Part shown: positions 57,603-64,000 of the stretch, one piece after another
How positions within the stretch are numbered: position 1 is the first letter of the stretch
How the letters are laid out: every line of letters begins with the position of its first letter
Notes under the pieces: generated by a model
The model's input: the letters and a program-made list of their open reading frames with translations, nothing else
What the model was told of the DNA's origin: nothing
Databases searched by the model: none
Made by a program: the position numbers and the translations under genes
Source: Sagittula sp048553715
GTDB taxonomy: Bacteria; Pseudomonadota; Alphaproteobacteria; Rhodobacterales; Rhodobacteraceae
Assembly: GCF_048553715.1 (NCBI RefSeq)
Contig: NZ_JBLZNC010000003.1
Location: 1 to 64,000, forward strand
Reading direction: 5' to 3'
Length of the DNA: 64,000 nt

Positions 57603-58283
57603 TTGGACTTTGCGATCGACATCACCAGCATCTTACGCGATTTCGTGACGCTGTTCGTCGTGGTCGATCCGATAGGGACCTTGCCGGTCTTCTACTTTGC
57701 CACCGCAGCGGTGCCCGCGGCGCTGCATTGGAAATTTGCCCTGCGCGCTGTTGTCGTCGCCTGGATTGTCCTGCTGGGCTTTCTTGTCGCGGGGCAGGTC
57801 CTGCTGGAGGCGCTTGGCCTGCGCTTCGGCTCGTTCCAGATTGCGGGCGGGATCGTGCTGTTCCTGTTCGCGCTGACGATGATCTTTGGCGACAGCAAGC
57901 CCGAGCACGAGATTGATCAGGCGGAAAAGGGACATCTGGCGGGGGCGGTCTTCCCCTTGGCCATGCCCTCCATTGCCTCGCCGGGGGCGATGCTGGCGAT
58001 CGTTGTGCTGACGGACAACAACGCCAACTCCATTCCCGACCAGATCGTCACGGCGGTCTTGCTGACGCTTGTGCTGTTGGTCACCTTGGGGCTGCTTTTG
58101 CTGGCAGCGCGGCTGAAACGGGTCTTGGGGTCCACCGGGGCCAGCGTGATCAGCCGCGTGATGGGCATTATCCTTGCCACCGTGGCGGTGGACGCGGTTC
58201 TGGGCGGTCTGGATGCGGTGGGGGCGATGCGTCTCGACAGTATCCCGGGCGAGGTTCCTGCGGCTGAAACAATTTCCGAGTGA
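57603..58283 (+). CDS. MarC/NAAT-family integral membrane protein
   Basis: The 226-residue protein has six hydrophobic segments and the MarC signature: LRDFVTLFVVVDPIGTLPVF, GSFQIAGGIVLFLFALTMIF, AGAVFPLAMPSIASPGAML and SRVMGIILATVAVDAVLGGL. Transport function in this family is unproven apart from one amino-acid transporter report, so no substrate is given. The start is TTG 57603 with GGAGGAG about 9 bases upstream; no ATG or GTG fits better. It follows the atp terminator and precedes the lectin-like gene. Confidence 0.88.
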   Translation: MDFAIDITSILRDFVTLFVVVDPIGTLPVFYFATAAVPAALHWKFALRAVVVAWIVLLGFLVAGQVLLEALGLRFGSFQIAGGIVLFLFALTMIFGDSKPEHEIDQAEKGHLAGAVFPLAMPSIASPGAMLAIVVLTDNNANSIPDQIVTAVLLTLVLLVTLGLLLLAARLKRVLGSTGASVISRVMGIILATVAVDAVLGGLDAVGAMRLDSIPGEVPAAETISE

Positions 58284-58334
58284 TTTCATCAACCGAAGCC
58301 GCTATACCCTTGCCAAAGTTGCAAGAGATTTAAG

Positions 58335-58685
58335 ATGCGAAAATTTAGCGGCGCCACACTGGGCGTTGATCAGGGCAATGCCGAGGTCTTTACCGACTTC
58401 AAAGATGGCGGGCCGATGTGGACGGGCGAGGGCGCGCGCGAGCGTCGTCGCGCCGTGATCTTCTCAGATCCTTTCGCCGAGGTGCCCGTCGTGCATGTCG
58501 GCCTGTCGCTGTGGGACATGGATCAGGGTGCGAATGTGCGTGCGGACATCAGCGCGGAGAACGTGACCACCACCGGCTTCGAGCTGGTCTTTCGCACGTG
58601 GAGCGACACCAAAGTGGCGCGGGTTCGGATGAACTGGCTCGCCATGGGGGCGCTGAAGAACGAAGACGACTGGGATCTGTATTGA
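58335..58685 (+). CDS. H-type lectin domain protein
   Basis: The 116-residue protein has the H-type (Helix pomatia agglutinin-like) lectin fold: RAVIFSDPFAEVPVVHVGLS, VRADISAENVTTTGFELVFR and the closing VARVRMNWLAMG. No signal peptide is visible, so it may act in the cytoplasm or be exported by another route. In bacteria such domains are usually of unknown ligand. It follows marC by 50 bases and is closed by a terminator. Confidence 0.82.
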   Translation: MRKFSGATLGVDQGNAEVFTDFKDGGPMWTGEGARERRRAVIFSDPFAEVPVVHVGLSLWDMDQGANVRADISAENVTTTGFELVFRTWSDTKVARVRMNWLAMGALKNEDDWDLY

Positions 58686-58697
58686 TTGCCTGAAACG

Positions 58698-58726
58698 AAA
58701 CCGGGGGCCACTGCGGCCCCCGGTTT
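58698..58726. terminator. Bidirectional terminator between the lectin gene and prs
   Basis: A 12-bp stem, AAACCGGGGGCC (58698-58709) with GGCCCCCGGTTT (58715-58726), encloses a 5-base loop. T-runs are short (three) on both strands. Confidence 0.75.
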
Positions 58727-58748
58727 GTATTGCGCTATGGCGTAGGGA

Positions 58749-59756
58749 TCATAGGATCCCTTCGTAGATCGGGCCCAGCGTGTCGGTTTCAAACAGCGAC
58801 GACACCGAGGTGCCATTCCAGATGTTCAGAATGCTTTGCGCGAACATCGGCGCAGTGGGCAGGATGCGGATGTTCGGGGCAGAAGCCACCGGACCCGTGG
58901 GCTGGATCGAATCTGTCAGCACCAAGGTTTTGAGCACGGAATTTGTGATGCGCTCGACCGCGGGACCGGACATCACCCCGTGCGAGATATAGGCGTGCAC
59001 CTCGGTCGCGCCGTGATCCATGATGACCTCGGCCGCTTTGCACAGGGTGCCGGCGGTGTCGCACATGTCATCGACGATGATACATTTCTTGCCGGTCACA
59101 TCCCCGATCACAGTCATCTCGGCGATCTCGCCGGGCTTTTCGCGGCGTTTGTCGACGATGGACAGCGGCGCGTTGATCCGCTTGGCCAGCTCGCGGGCGC
59201 GGGCCACGCCGCCCACGTCCGGAGAGATCACCATAACATCGCTGAGGTCGTCGAACTGGTTCTGGATATCCAGCGCAAAGATCGGCGAGGCATAGAGGTT
59301 GTCCACCGGAATATCGAAAAAGCCCTGAATCTGCGCCGCGTGCAGGTCCAGCGTCAGGATACGCTCAATGCCCGCTTCGACCATCATGTTGGCCACCAGC
59401 TTGGCGGTGATGGGGGTGCGTGCCTTGGTGCGGCGGTCCTGACGGGCATAGCCGAAGTAGGGGATCACGGCGGTGATGCGCGACGCGCTCGACCGGCGCA
59501 GCGCGTCCGCCATGATCAGCAATTCCATCAGGTTGTCATTGGCCGGGTTGGAGGTCGGCTGAATGATGAACATGTCCTCGCCGCGTACGTTTTCGTACAC
59601 TTCGACAAAGATTTCCTGATCGTTGAACCTTTCGACGCGGGCATCGACAAGGCCCACGGACATGCCGCGGTACAGCGACATGCGGCGGGCGATGGCCTCG
59701 GCCAGCGGACGGTTGGCGTTGCCGGCGATCAGCTTGGGTTCGATAACGGTGGGCAT
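58749..59756 (-). CDS. prs: Ribose-phosphate pyrophosphokinase
   Basis: This enzyme makes PRPP from ribose 5-phosphate and ATP for nucleotide, His and Trp synthesis. It has 335 residues: KLIAGNANRPLAEAIARRMS, MFIIQPTSNPANDNLMELLI, PYFGYARQDRRTKARTPI, TLDLHAAQIQGFFDIPVDNL, VISPDVGGVARARELA and the PRPP loop CIIVDDMCDTAGTL. The start is ATG 59756, matching the family length. It is divergent from the HCCA-isomerase-like gene. Confidence 0.97.
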   Translation of the reverse strand: MPTVIEPKLIAGNANRPLAEAIARRMSLYRGMSVGLVDARVERFNDQEIFVEVYENVRGEDMFIIQPTSNPANDNLMELLIMADALRRSSASRITAVIPYFGYARQDRRTKARTPITAKLVANMMVEAGIERILTLDLHAAQIQGFFDIPVDNLYASPIFALDIQNQFDDLSDVMVISPDVGGVARARELAKRINAPLSIVDKRREKPGEIAEMTVIGDVTGKKCIIVDDMCDTAGTLCKAAEVIMDHGATEVHAYISHGVMSGPAVERITNSVLKTLVLTDSIQPTGPVASAPNIRILPTAPMFAQSILNIWNGTSVSSLFETDTLGPIYEGIL

Positions 59757-59870
59757 GGGCAGCTTGCTCCGTGAGGATGATGACGGATTCGTGACGGGTT
59801 GCGCACCCGTTAACACGCGCCTACCGTCGGCGCCAGCACGGTCAGGGACCGCAACAAGGAGACGTGATAC

Positions 59871-60470
59871 ATGGCGCATATCGATTACTATTTTTCGGTC
59901 ATCTCGCCCTTTACCTATTTCGCGGGCACCCGCGTGGCAGAGATCGCCGCAAAGCACGGCGCGACCCTGACCTACAAACCCGTGGACATCATGTCGCTGT
60001 TTGCCCGCACGGGCGGCACGCCGCCGGGGCAGCGCCATGTGTCGCGGCAGGAATACCGCCTGCAGGAAATGGCGCGCACCTCGAAGAAGACCGGACTGCC
60101 CTATAACCCCAAACCGGCGTTTTTCCCTGCCAATGGGGCGCCTGCGTCCTATGCGGTGATCGCAGCACAGCAGGCCGGTGGCGGCGATATGCAGGCGCTG
60201 GTCTTTGGCCTGTTGCGGGCCTGTTGGATCGAGGACCGCGACGTGGCCGATGATGGCGTGATTGGCGATTGTCTCGAAGCGGCAGGGTTTGATCGCGGGC
60301 TCAAGGATTCGGGGCTTTTGGCCGGTGCCGAAACCTATACCCGCAACCTTGACGAAGCGGTCGAGGCCGGCGTCTTTGGTGCGCCCTTCCTTGTTTGCGA
60401 CGATGGCGAGAAATTCTGGGGCTGCGACCGGCTGGATGATCTCGACGCGCATCTGTCGGGGGATTTGTGA
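59871..60470 (+). CDS. 2-hydroxychromene-2-carboxylate isomerase/kappa-GST-like DsbA-fold protein
   Basis: The 199-residue protein begins IDYYFSVISPFTYFAGTRV with the Ser-Pro-(W/F)-x-Y start of HCCA isomerases, where Ser activates glutathione. PVDIMSLFARTGG, NGAPASYAVIAAQQ and the cis-Pro loop VFGAPFLVCDDGEKFWGCDR complete the fold. HCCA isomerase acts in naphthalene breakdown, but most homologues have other, unknown roles. The stop overlaps the start of the alpha/beta hydrolase (GTGA). Confidence 0.88.
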   Translation: MAHIDYYFSVISPFTYFAGTRVAEIAAKHGATLTYKPVDIMSLFARTGGTPPGQRHVSRQEYRLQEMARTSKKTGLPYNPKPAFFPANGAPASYAVIAAQQAGGGDMQALVFGLLRACWIEDRDVADDGVIGDCLEAAGFDRGLKDSGLLAGAETYTRNLDEAVEAGVFGAPFLVCDDGEKFWGCDRLDDLDAHLSGDL

Positions 60471-61252
60471 CCTCGGTCCATCTGCGTCACTTCGGTGAAG
60501 GAACGGTCTCCCTGCTGGCGTTGCACTGCGGGCAGGGGGTTGGCAGCATGTGGCGTGATCTGGCGCGTGGCCTGCCACAGCTGCGCGTCACGGCGCCGGA
60601 TTTGCCCGGCCATGGCCGCAGCGATCCTTTCCCGGACGGCGAGGATGTACATGACGTGGCCACCGCCGCCATGCGCCCGCTGTTTGACGGGCCCATGCAT
60701 CTGATCGGTCACAGTTTCGGGGCCACCGTGGCGCTGCGCCTCGCGCTGGAGACGCCGCAGCAGGTCTTGTCACTGACCTTGATCGAGCCGGTGCTTTTTG
60801 CGGCGGCTGCGGACAGCCCGCTGAAACGCGAAAAGCGTGCGGAACAAAAGCTGTTGCAGAAGACCGCGCAGCAGGGCGACTGGATGGCCTGTGCCAAGAT
60901 GTTCAACGCTCGCTGGGGCGGGGCCGCGTGGGAGGATCTGCCGGAGCCAATGCAACAGGGCTTTGCGCGGCAGATGCCCTTTGTCCTGGGAACCGCCCCG
61001 ACGCTGTGGGAGGATCGGGCCGGTTTGCTGGCCGAGGGACGATTGGAACAGCTGGCCGCGCCGGTGCATTTCCTGCGGGGGGCCAAGACCGATCCGATGC
61101 TGCGAGACATCCATAGCGGCCTGATGGCGCGCCTGCGCAACGCGCGCGAAACTGTGGTCGACGGGGCCGGACATATGCTGTTGTTGACCCATGGGGCCGA
61201 TGTGGCCCGCGTCATGTCGCAACAGCTTTTGGCAGCGGGGCAGACCGCTTAG
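60467..61252 (+). CDS. Alpha/beta hydrolase
   Basis: The 261-residue hydrolase has nucleophile Ser83 in LIGHSFGATVAL, the oxyanion region LHCGQGVGSMW, PDLPGHGRSD, and a C-terminal catalytic His in DGAGHMLLL. A cap domain of about 80 residues follows the nucleophile. The substrate is unknown. The GTG start overlaps the upstream gene's stop by 4 bases, so the isomerase-like gene and this hydrolase form one translational unit. Its stop shares TTAG with the convergent plsY. Confidence 0.9.
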   Translation: MTSVHLRHFGEGTVSLLALHCGQGVGSMWRDLARGLPQLRVTAPDLPGHGRSDPFPDGEDVHDVATAAMRPLFDGPMHLIGHSFGATVALRLALETPQQVLSLTLIEPVLFAAAADSPLKREKRAEQKLLQKTAQQGDWMACAKMFNARWGGAAWEDLPEPMQQGFARQMPFVLGTAPTLWEDRAGLLAEGRLEQLAAPVHFLRGAKTDPMLRDIHSGLMARLRNARETVVDGAGHMLLLTHGADVARVMSQQLLAAGQTA

Positions 61253-61842
61253 GTCTTGTCCTTGCGGCCCACGCGGGGTTCGGTTCCTGCCTGCAGGCGA
61301 GCGATGTTTTCCTTATGCCGCCAGAGCACCACAATGGTCAGCGCCAGCGCGGTGATCGTCAGATCGGTGCGCCCCAACAGCAGCGTCCATGGGGCGACCG
61401 ACGCCACAGCCGCCAACGCCCCGACAGAGGAAATCCGCGACAGGGCAAAGGCCACAAGCCACGTCACGCAGCACAGCAAGCCGATGGGCCAAGCCAGTGC
61501 CAGCATGGTGCCCAGAAAGGTGGCCACGCCCTTGCCGCCCTTGAACCGCAGCCAGACAGGGAAGCAATGGCCGATCATGGCGGCCAGCCCTGCCAGTTGC
61601 GCGACCTCGCCTTCGCCCGCCAACCAGCGCGCCAGCAGAACCGCGACCGCGCCCTTGCCGCCGTCCAGCAGCAGGGTCGCGGCAGCCGCGGCCTTGTTTC
61701 CGGTCCGCAGCACGTTGGTCGCACCGATATTGCCAGAGCCGATGTTGCGCAGATCGCCAAGGTTCATGGCCCGCGTGACCAGGACGCCAAAGGGGATCGA
61801 CCCCAGCAGGTAGCCAAACAGGGTCCAAAGCAAAGCGGTCAT
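61249..61842 (-). CDS. plsY: Acyl-phosphate:glycerol-3-phosphate acyltransferase PlsY
   Basis: PlsY makes lysophosphatidic acid, the first phospholipid intermediate, at the inner membrane. The 197-residue protein has about six membrane helices. The motifs are GSIPFGVLVTRAM, GSGNIGATNVLR and HCFPVWLRFKGGKGVATFLG, covering the acyl-phosphate and glycerol-3-phosphate sites. It starts with ATG overlapping the pseudo-pyrC stop as ATGA, last in the pyrB operon. Confidence 0.95.
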   Translation of the reverse strand: MTALLWTLFGYLLGSIPFGVLVTRAMNLGDLRNIGSGNIGATNVLRTGNKAAAAATLLLDGGKGAVAVLLARWLAGEGEVAQLAGLAAMIGHCFPVWLRFKGGKGVATFLGTMLALAWPIGLLCCVTWLVAFALSRISSVGALAAVASVAPWTLLLGRTDLTITALALTIVVLWRHKENIARLQAGTEPRVGRKDKT

Positions 61843-63134
61843 GGGCGGGCCTCGTCAAAAACGCGGTGGCCTGCAACCCATGTGCCCAGCACACGGCCCT
61901 GCAGGCGCGCGCCGTCAAAGGGGGTGTTCTTGGATTTGGACCGCAGTTTGAACCGGTCCAGCACGACGGGTTTGTCGGGATCGAACAGCACCAGATCCGC
62001 CGGTGCGCCCGCCGTCATACGTCCGCTGTCCAGACCCAGCAGGCGGGCCGGATTGAACGACAGCGCGCGGAACAGGCAGGGCAGGGACAGCTCTTCGGCA
62101 TGATACAGCCGCAAGATCACCGGCAGCATGGTTTCCAGACCCACCGCACCCGATGCGGCCTCCTCGAACGGGAGGCGTTTGGATTCCTCGTCCTGCGGCG
62201 TGTGAAATGACCCAATCACATCGATAAGGCCGGTGCGAACCGCCTCGACGATGGCCTTGCGATCCTCTTCGGCGCGCAGCGGCGGCTTGACCTTGAAGAA
62301 GGTGCGATAGTCCGCAAGGTCCATTTCGTTCAGGGTCAGGTGGTGCATCGACGTGCCCGCCGTGATGGCAAAGCCGTTGGCCTTGGCGCGTTCCAGCGCG
62401 GGCAGGGCGCGGGCGGCGGTGATCTGGTCGGCGTGGTAGCGCACGCCCGTCATCTCGACCAAGGCAATGTCGCGGTCCAGCCCCATGCGCTCGGCCATGG
62501 GCGACACCGACGGCAGGCCGCGCAGCGACGCGAACTTGCCGCTTGTGGCCGCCGCGCCACGGGACAGGCCGGGGTCCTGCGGGTGGCCCACGATCAGCGC
62601 GCCCAGCGAGCGGGCGTAGGTCATCGCACGCGACAGCACCTTGGTGTCGGTCACCACATGGTCGCAATCGGTAAAGGCCACGGCCCCGGCATCCATCAAA
62701 AAGCCGATCTCCGTCATCTCGCGGCCCGCGCGGCCTTTGGTCAGCGCAGCCATCGGCAGCACGTTCACCCGCGCCTCGTCGCTGGCGCGACGGCGGATGA
62801 AATCAAGCTGTTCGGGCGTGTCGACTGTCTGGTCGGTGTCGGGGCGCGTGACCATCGTGGTCACACCGCCCGCCGCCGCCGCCAGCCCCGCAGAGCCAAA
62901 GGATTCCTTGTGCCGCTCGCCGGGCTCGCCCACCTTGACGCCGATGTCGACGATGCCGGGGGCCAGACATTTTCCGAGGCAATCGACCACGACCATGTCA
63001 GGGTGATCCGGCAGCGCGGCAGTGGCGTCAAAGATGCGCTCGATGCGCCCATCCACCACCAAAAGCGCGCCGGCTTGGTCAGTGTCGCCTTCGGGATCGA
63101 TCAGGCGGGCATTGGTAAACAGCGTATGGGTCAT
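61839..63134 (-). CDS. pyrC: Dihydroorotase homologue without metal-binding residues (pseudo-DHOase, PyrC/PyrX type)
   Basis: The 431-residue protein has the class I dihydroorotase/amidohydrolase fold (GKCLAPGIVDIGVKVGEPG; AAAAGGVTTMV; TPFDGARLQGRVLGTWVAG). The metal-binding D-x-H-x-H-L-R motif reads DIGVKVG (63-69), and the usual TDHAPH is GSFHTPQDEESK, so all key ligands are lost. Such inactive homologues, known from Pseudomonas, assemble with PyrB as a structural part of aspartate transcarbamylase. It sits in the same operon as pyrB, which fits that role. A true dihydroorotase must be encoded elsewhere. Confidence 0.9.
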   Translation of the reverse strand: MTHTLFTNARLIDPEGDTDQAGALLVVDGRIERIFDATAALPDHPDMVVVDCLGKCLAPGIVDIGVKVGEPGERHKESFGSAGLAAAAGGVTTMVTRPDTDQTVDTPEQLDFIRRRASDEARVNVLPMAALTKGRAGREMTEIGFLMDAGAVAFTDCDHVVTDTKVLSRAMTYARSLGALIVGHPQDPGLSRGAAATSGKFASLRGLPSVSPMAERMGLDRDIALVEMTGVRYHADQITAARALPALERAKANGFAITAGTSMHHLTLNEMDLADYRTFFKVKPPLRAEEDRKAIVEAVRTGLIDVIGSFHTPQDEESKRLPFEEAASGAVGLETMLPVILRLYHAEELSLPCLFRALSFNPARLLGLDSGRMTAGAPADLVLFDPDKPVVLDRFKLRSKSKNTPFDGARLQGRVLGTWVAGHRVFDEARP

Positions 63135-63203
63135 GCGGGCCAGGATGTTTGGGATTTTCTTTGGTCTAAGGCAATTCGGGGCGCGGGGAAAGCGGTCACG
63201 ACG

Positions 63204-63743
63204 CTAGAGCAGCACGGCCAAAAGGCCCGCGATCAACAACAGCGCCAAGGCGGCCAGCACCAGACCGGCGGGGCGCGTGAGGTTGCCCATCGCGCTGGCA
63301 GGCCCGCCAGAGCCTTCACCACGCGCAGCAGATGTGCGCAGACGGGCCCCCTTGGCGGCGGGGGCCTGCGCCTTGTAGCTTCCGATGTGGGTCAGGGGTT
63401 GGGCGATATGCAACGTCTGCGAGGTGTTCTCGAAGGCTTGCGGCGGCAGGATCACCACATGGCCGGTCAGCGCATCCAGCCGCGCCTTGTCACCCCCCAA
63501 CGCGGCCGAGGATATGTCGTAGGCCTGCCCCAGATAATGCGACAGCCCAAGCCCTTCGAGATCGCGCAGATCGACGGTTTCCACAAAGGCCGGGCGCAGC
63601 TTCGTCGCGCCGACCGCGTATTTCAGGGGCCATTCGCCGGTGCCTGCCATGGTGGTGAACCGCTCGACGGCTTGGGGGGGCAGGTCCAGATGCAACACAT
63701 GCAGCGTTGCGGTGTCAGAGCCGTTGATCGCGATTTCGGTCAT
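63204..63743 (-). CDS. Conserved hypothetical, C-terminally membrane-anchored protein between pyrB and pyrC
   Basis: The 179-residue protein has an N-terminal ~120 residues of mixed alpha/beta character (LHVLHLDLPPQAVERFTTMA; ETVDLRDLEGLGLSHYLGQA; GHVVILPPQAFENTSQTLHI). An Ala/Gly/Arg-rich linker follows, then one hydrophobic helix at the very C-terminus (LVLAALALLLIAGLLAVLL), as in a tail-anchored protein. I recognise no family. It lies about 65 bases downstream of the pyrB stop and precedes pseudo-pyrC by 69 bases on the same strand. Confidence 0.8.
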   Translation of the reverse strand: MTEIAINGSDTATLHVLHLDLPPQAVERFTTMAGTGEWPLKYAVGATKLRPAFVETVDLRDLEGLGLSHYLGQAYDISSAALGGDKARLDALTGHVVILPPQAFENTSQTLHIAQPLTHIGSYKAQAPAAKGARLRTSAARGEGSGGPASAMGNLTRPAGLVLAALALLLIAGLLAVLL

Positions 63744-63809
63744 GGGGCCTCAGGCGCTTGGGTGTGAATATCAGGCCGGAGCAGGCTCCGCCGTTTTGGG
63801 GCATAGGCG

Positions 63810-64000
63810 TCAGACAAGCACCGATTTGGGATTGGCCCGCAGGTTGCGCGCCAGCAGGTCCATCGCGGCCATGCGGACGGCCACGCCCATTTCGACCTGA
63901 TCCTGAATGACGCTGCGGTTGATGTCATCGGCGATGGTGCCGTCGATCTCGACCCCGCGGTTCATCGGGCCGGGGTGCATGACGATGGCATCGGGCTTGG
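63810..64000 (-). CDS. pyrB: Aspartate carbamoyltransferase catalytic subunit (C-terminal part)
   Basis: The last 63 residues of PyrB are visible on the minus strand, opening KPDAIVMHPGPMNRGVEIDG, with the carbamoyl-phosphate/aspartate-site motif HPGPMNRG and IADDINRSVIQDQVEMGVAV, ending NPKSVLV. PyrB makes carbamoyl-aspartate in pyrimidine synthesis. The gene continues beyond the right edge. Downstream lie the hypothetical protein and the inactive dihydroorotase that may be its structural partner. Confidence 0.95.
   Translation of the reverse strand, partial: KPDAIVMHPGPMNRGVEIDGTIADDINRSVIQDQVEMGVAVRMAAMDLLARNLRANPKSVLV

Overview
The window is a 64 kb stretch of ordinary, gene-dense chromosome from an alphaproteobacterium, most likely a Rhodobacteraceae/Roseobacter-clade species. 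The support is the gene content and organisation: a five-gene F1 ATP synthase cluster (atpHAGDC) with no F0 genes beside it, gltD directly before gltB, a TIGR02300 (FYDLN) acidic protein, DUF2125, DciA/DUF721, a split saccharopine dehydrogenase pair, and a dihydroorotase homologue without metal ligands beside pyrB. I cannot name the genus. No prophage, CRISPR array, rRNA or large mobile island is visible. The only mobile DNA is the end of an IS3-family insertion sequence cut by the left edge.

Left part (1-24 kb): IS3 end, tRNA-Ala(GGC), FYDLN protein, YgjP-like metallopeptidase, secreted DUF4394 protein, then rsfS-rlmH (ribosome silencing and 23S methylation) convergent with uppP. gltD and gltB encode NADPH-glutamate synthase. 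Next come a small monooxygenase-fold protein, mtgA, a glutathione S-transferase, queG, a gene-free 400 bp stretch with strong hairpins, msrB-msrA, a membrane chemoreceptor, a 2,4-dienoyl-CoA reductase-like flavoprotein, a DJ-1/PfpI protein, a LysR regulator, and a minus-strand run (CinA-like, GNAT, AhpD-like, OmpA).

Middle part (24-43 kb): sfsA, a gamma-butyrobetaine hydroxylase-like dioxygenase, Mn-pyrophosphatase, alkane monooxygenase alkB, mutY, then dciA-dsbA-CoA transferase. A minus-strand saccharopine (lysine degradation) pair follows with a histidine phosphatase upstream, then map, a TAT-exported metallo-hydrolase, an orphan TRAP binding protein, an OYE-family flavoprotein, a ferredoxin-reductase-like protein overlapping rsmD, a Prx5 peroxiredoxin, a DUF2125 protein and a ChaC-like gamma-glutamylcyclotransferase.

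Right part (43-64 kb): an uncharacterised ExbB/MotA-like plus OmpA/MotB-like membrane motor pair, an M23 endopeptidase, clpA, gloB, a methyltransferase, atpHAGDC (with a pair of REP-like palindromes between atpD and atpC), a MarC-family membrane protein, an H-type lectin protein, prs, an HCCA-isomerase/hydrolase pair, and the minus-strand pyrB-hypothetical-pseudo-pyrC-plsY operon running off the right edge.

Most genes are housekeeping. The items most worth a second look are the MotA/MotB-like pair with its ~550-residue coiled coil, a hairpin covering the ribosome-binding site and start codon of the chemoreceptor, the structured 400 bp gap before msrB, the inverted REP-like pair inside the atp operon, the short leader reading frame coupled to rsfS, and the catalytically degenerate dihydroorotase.
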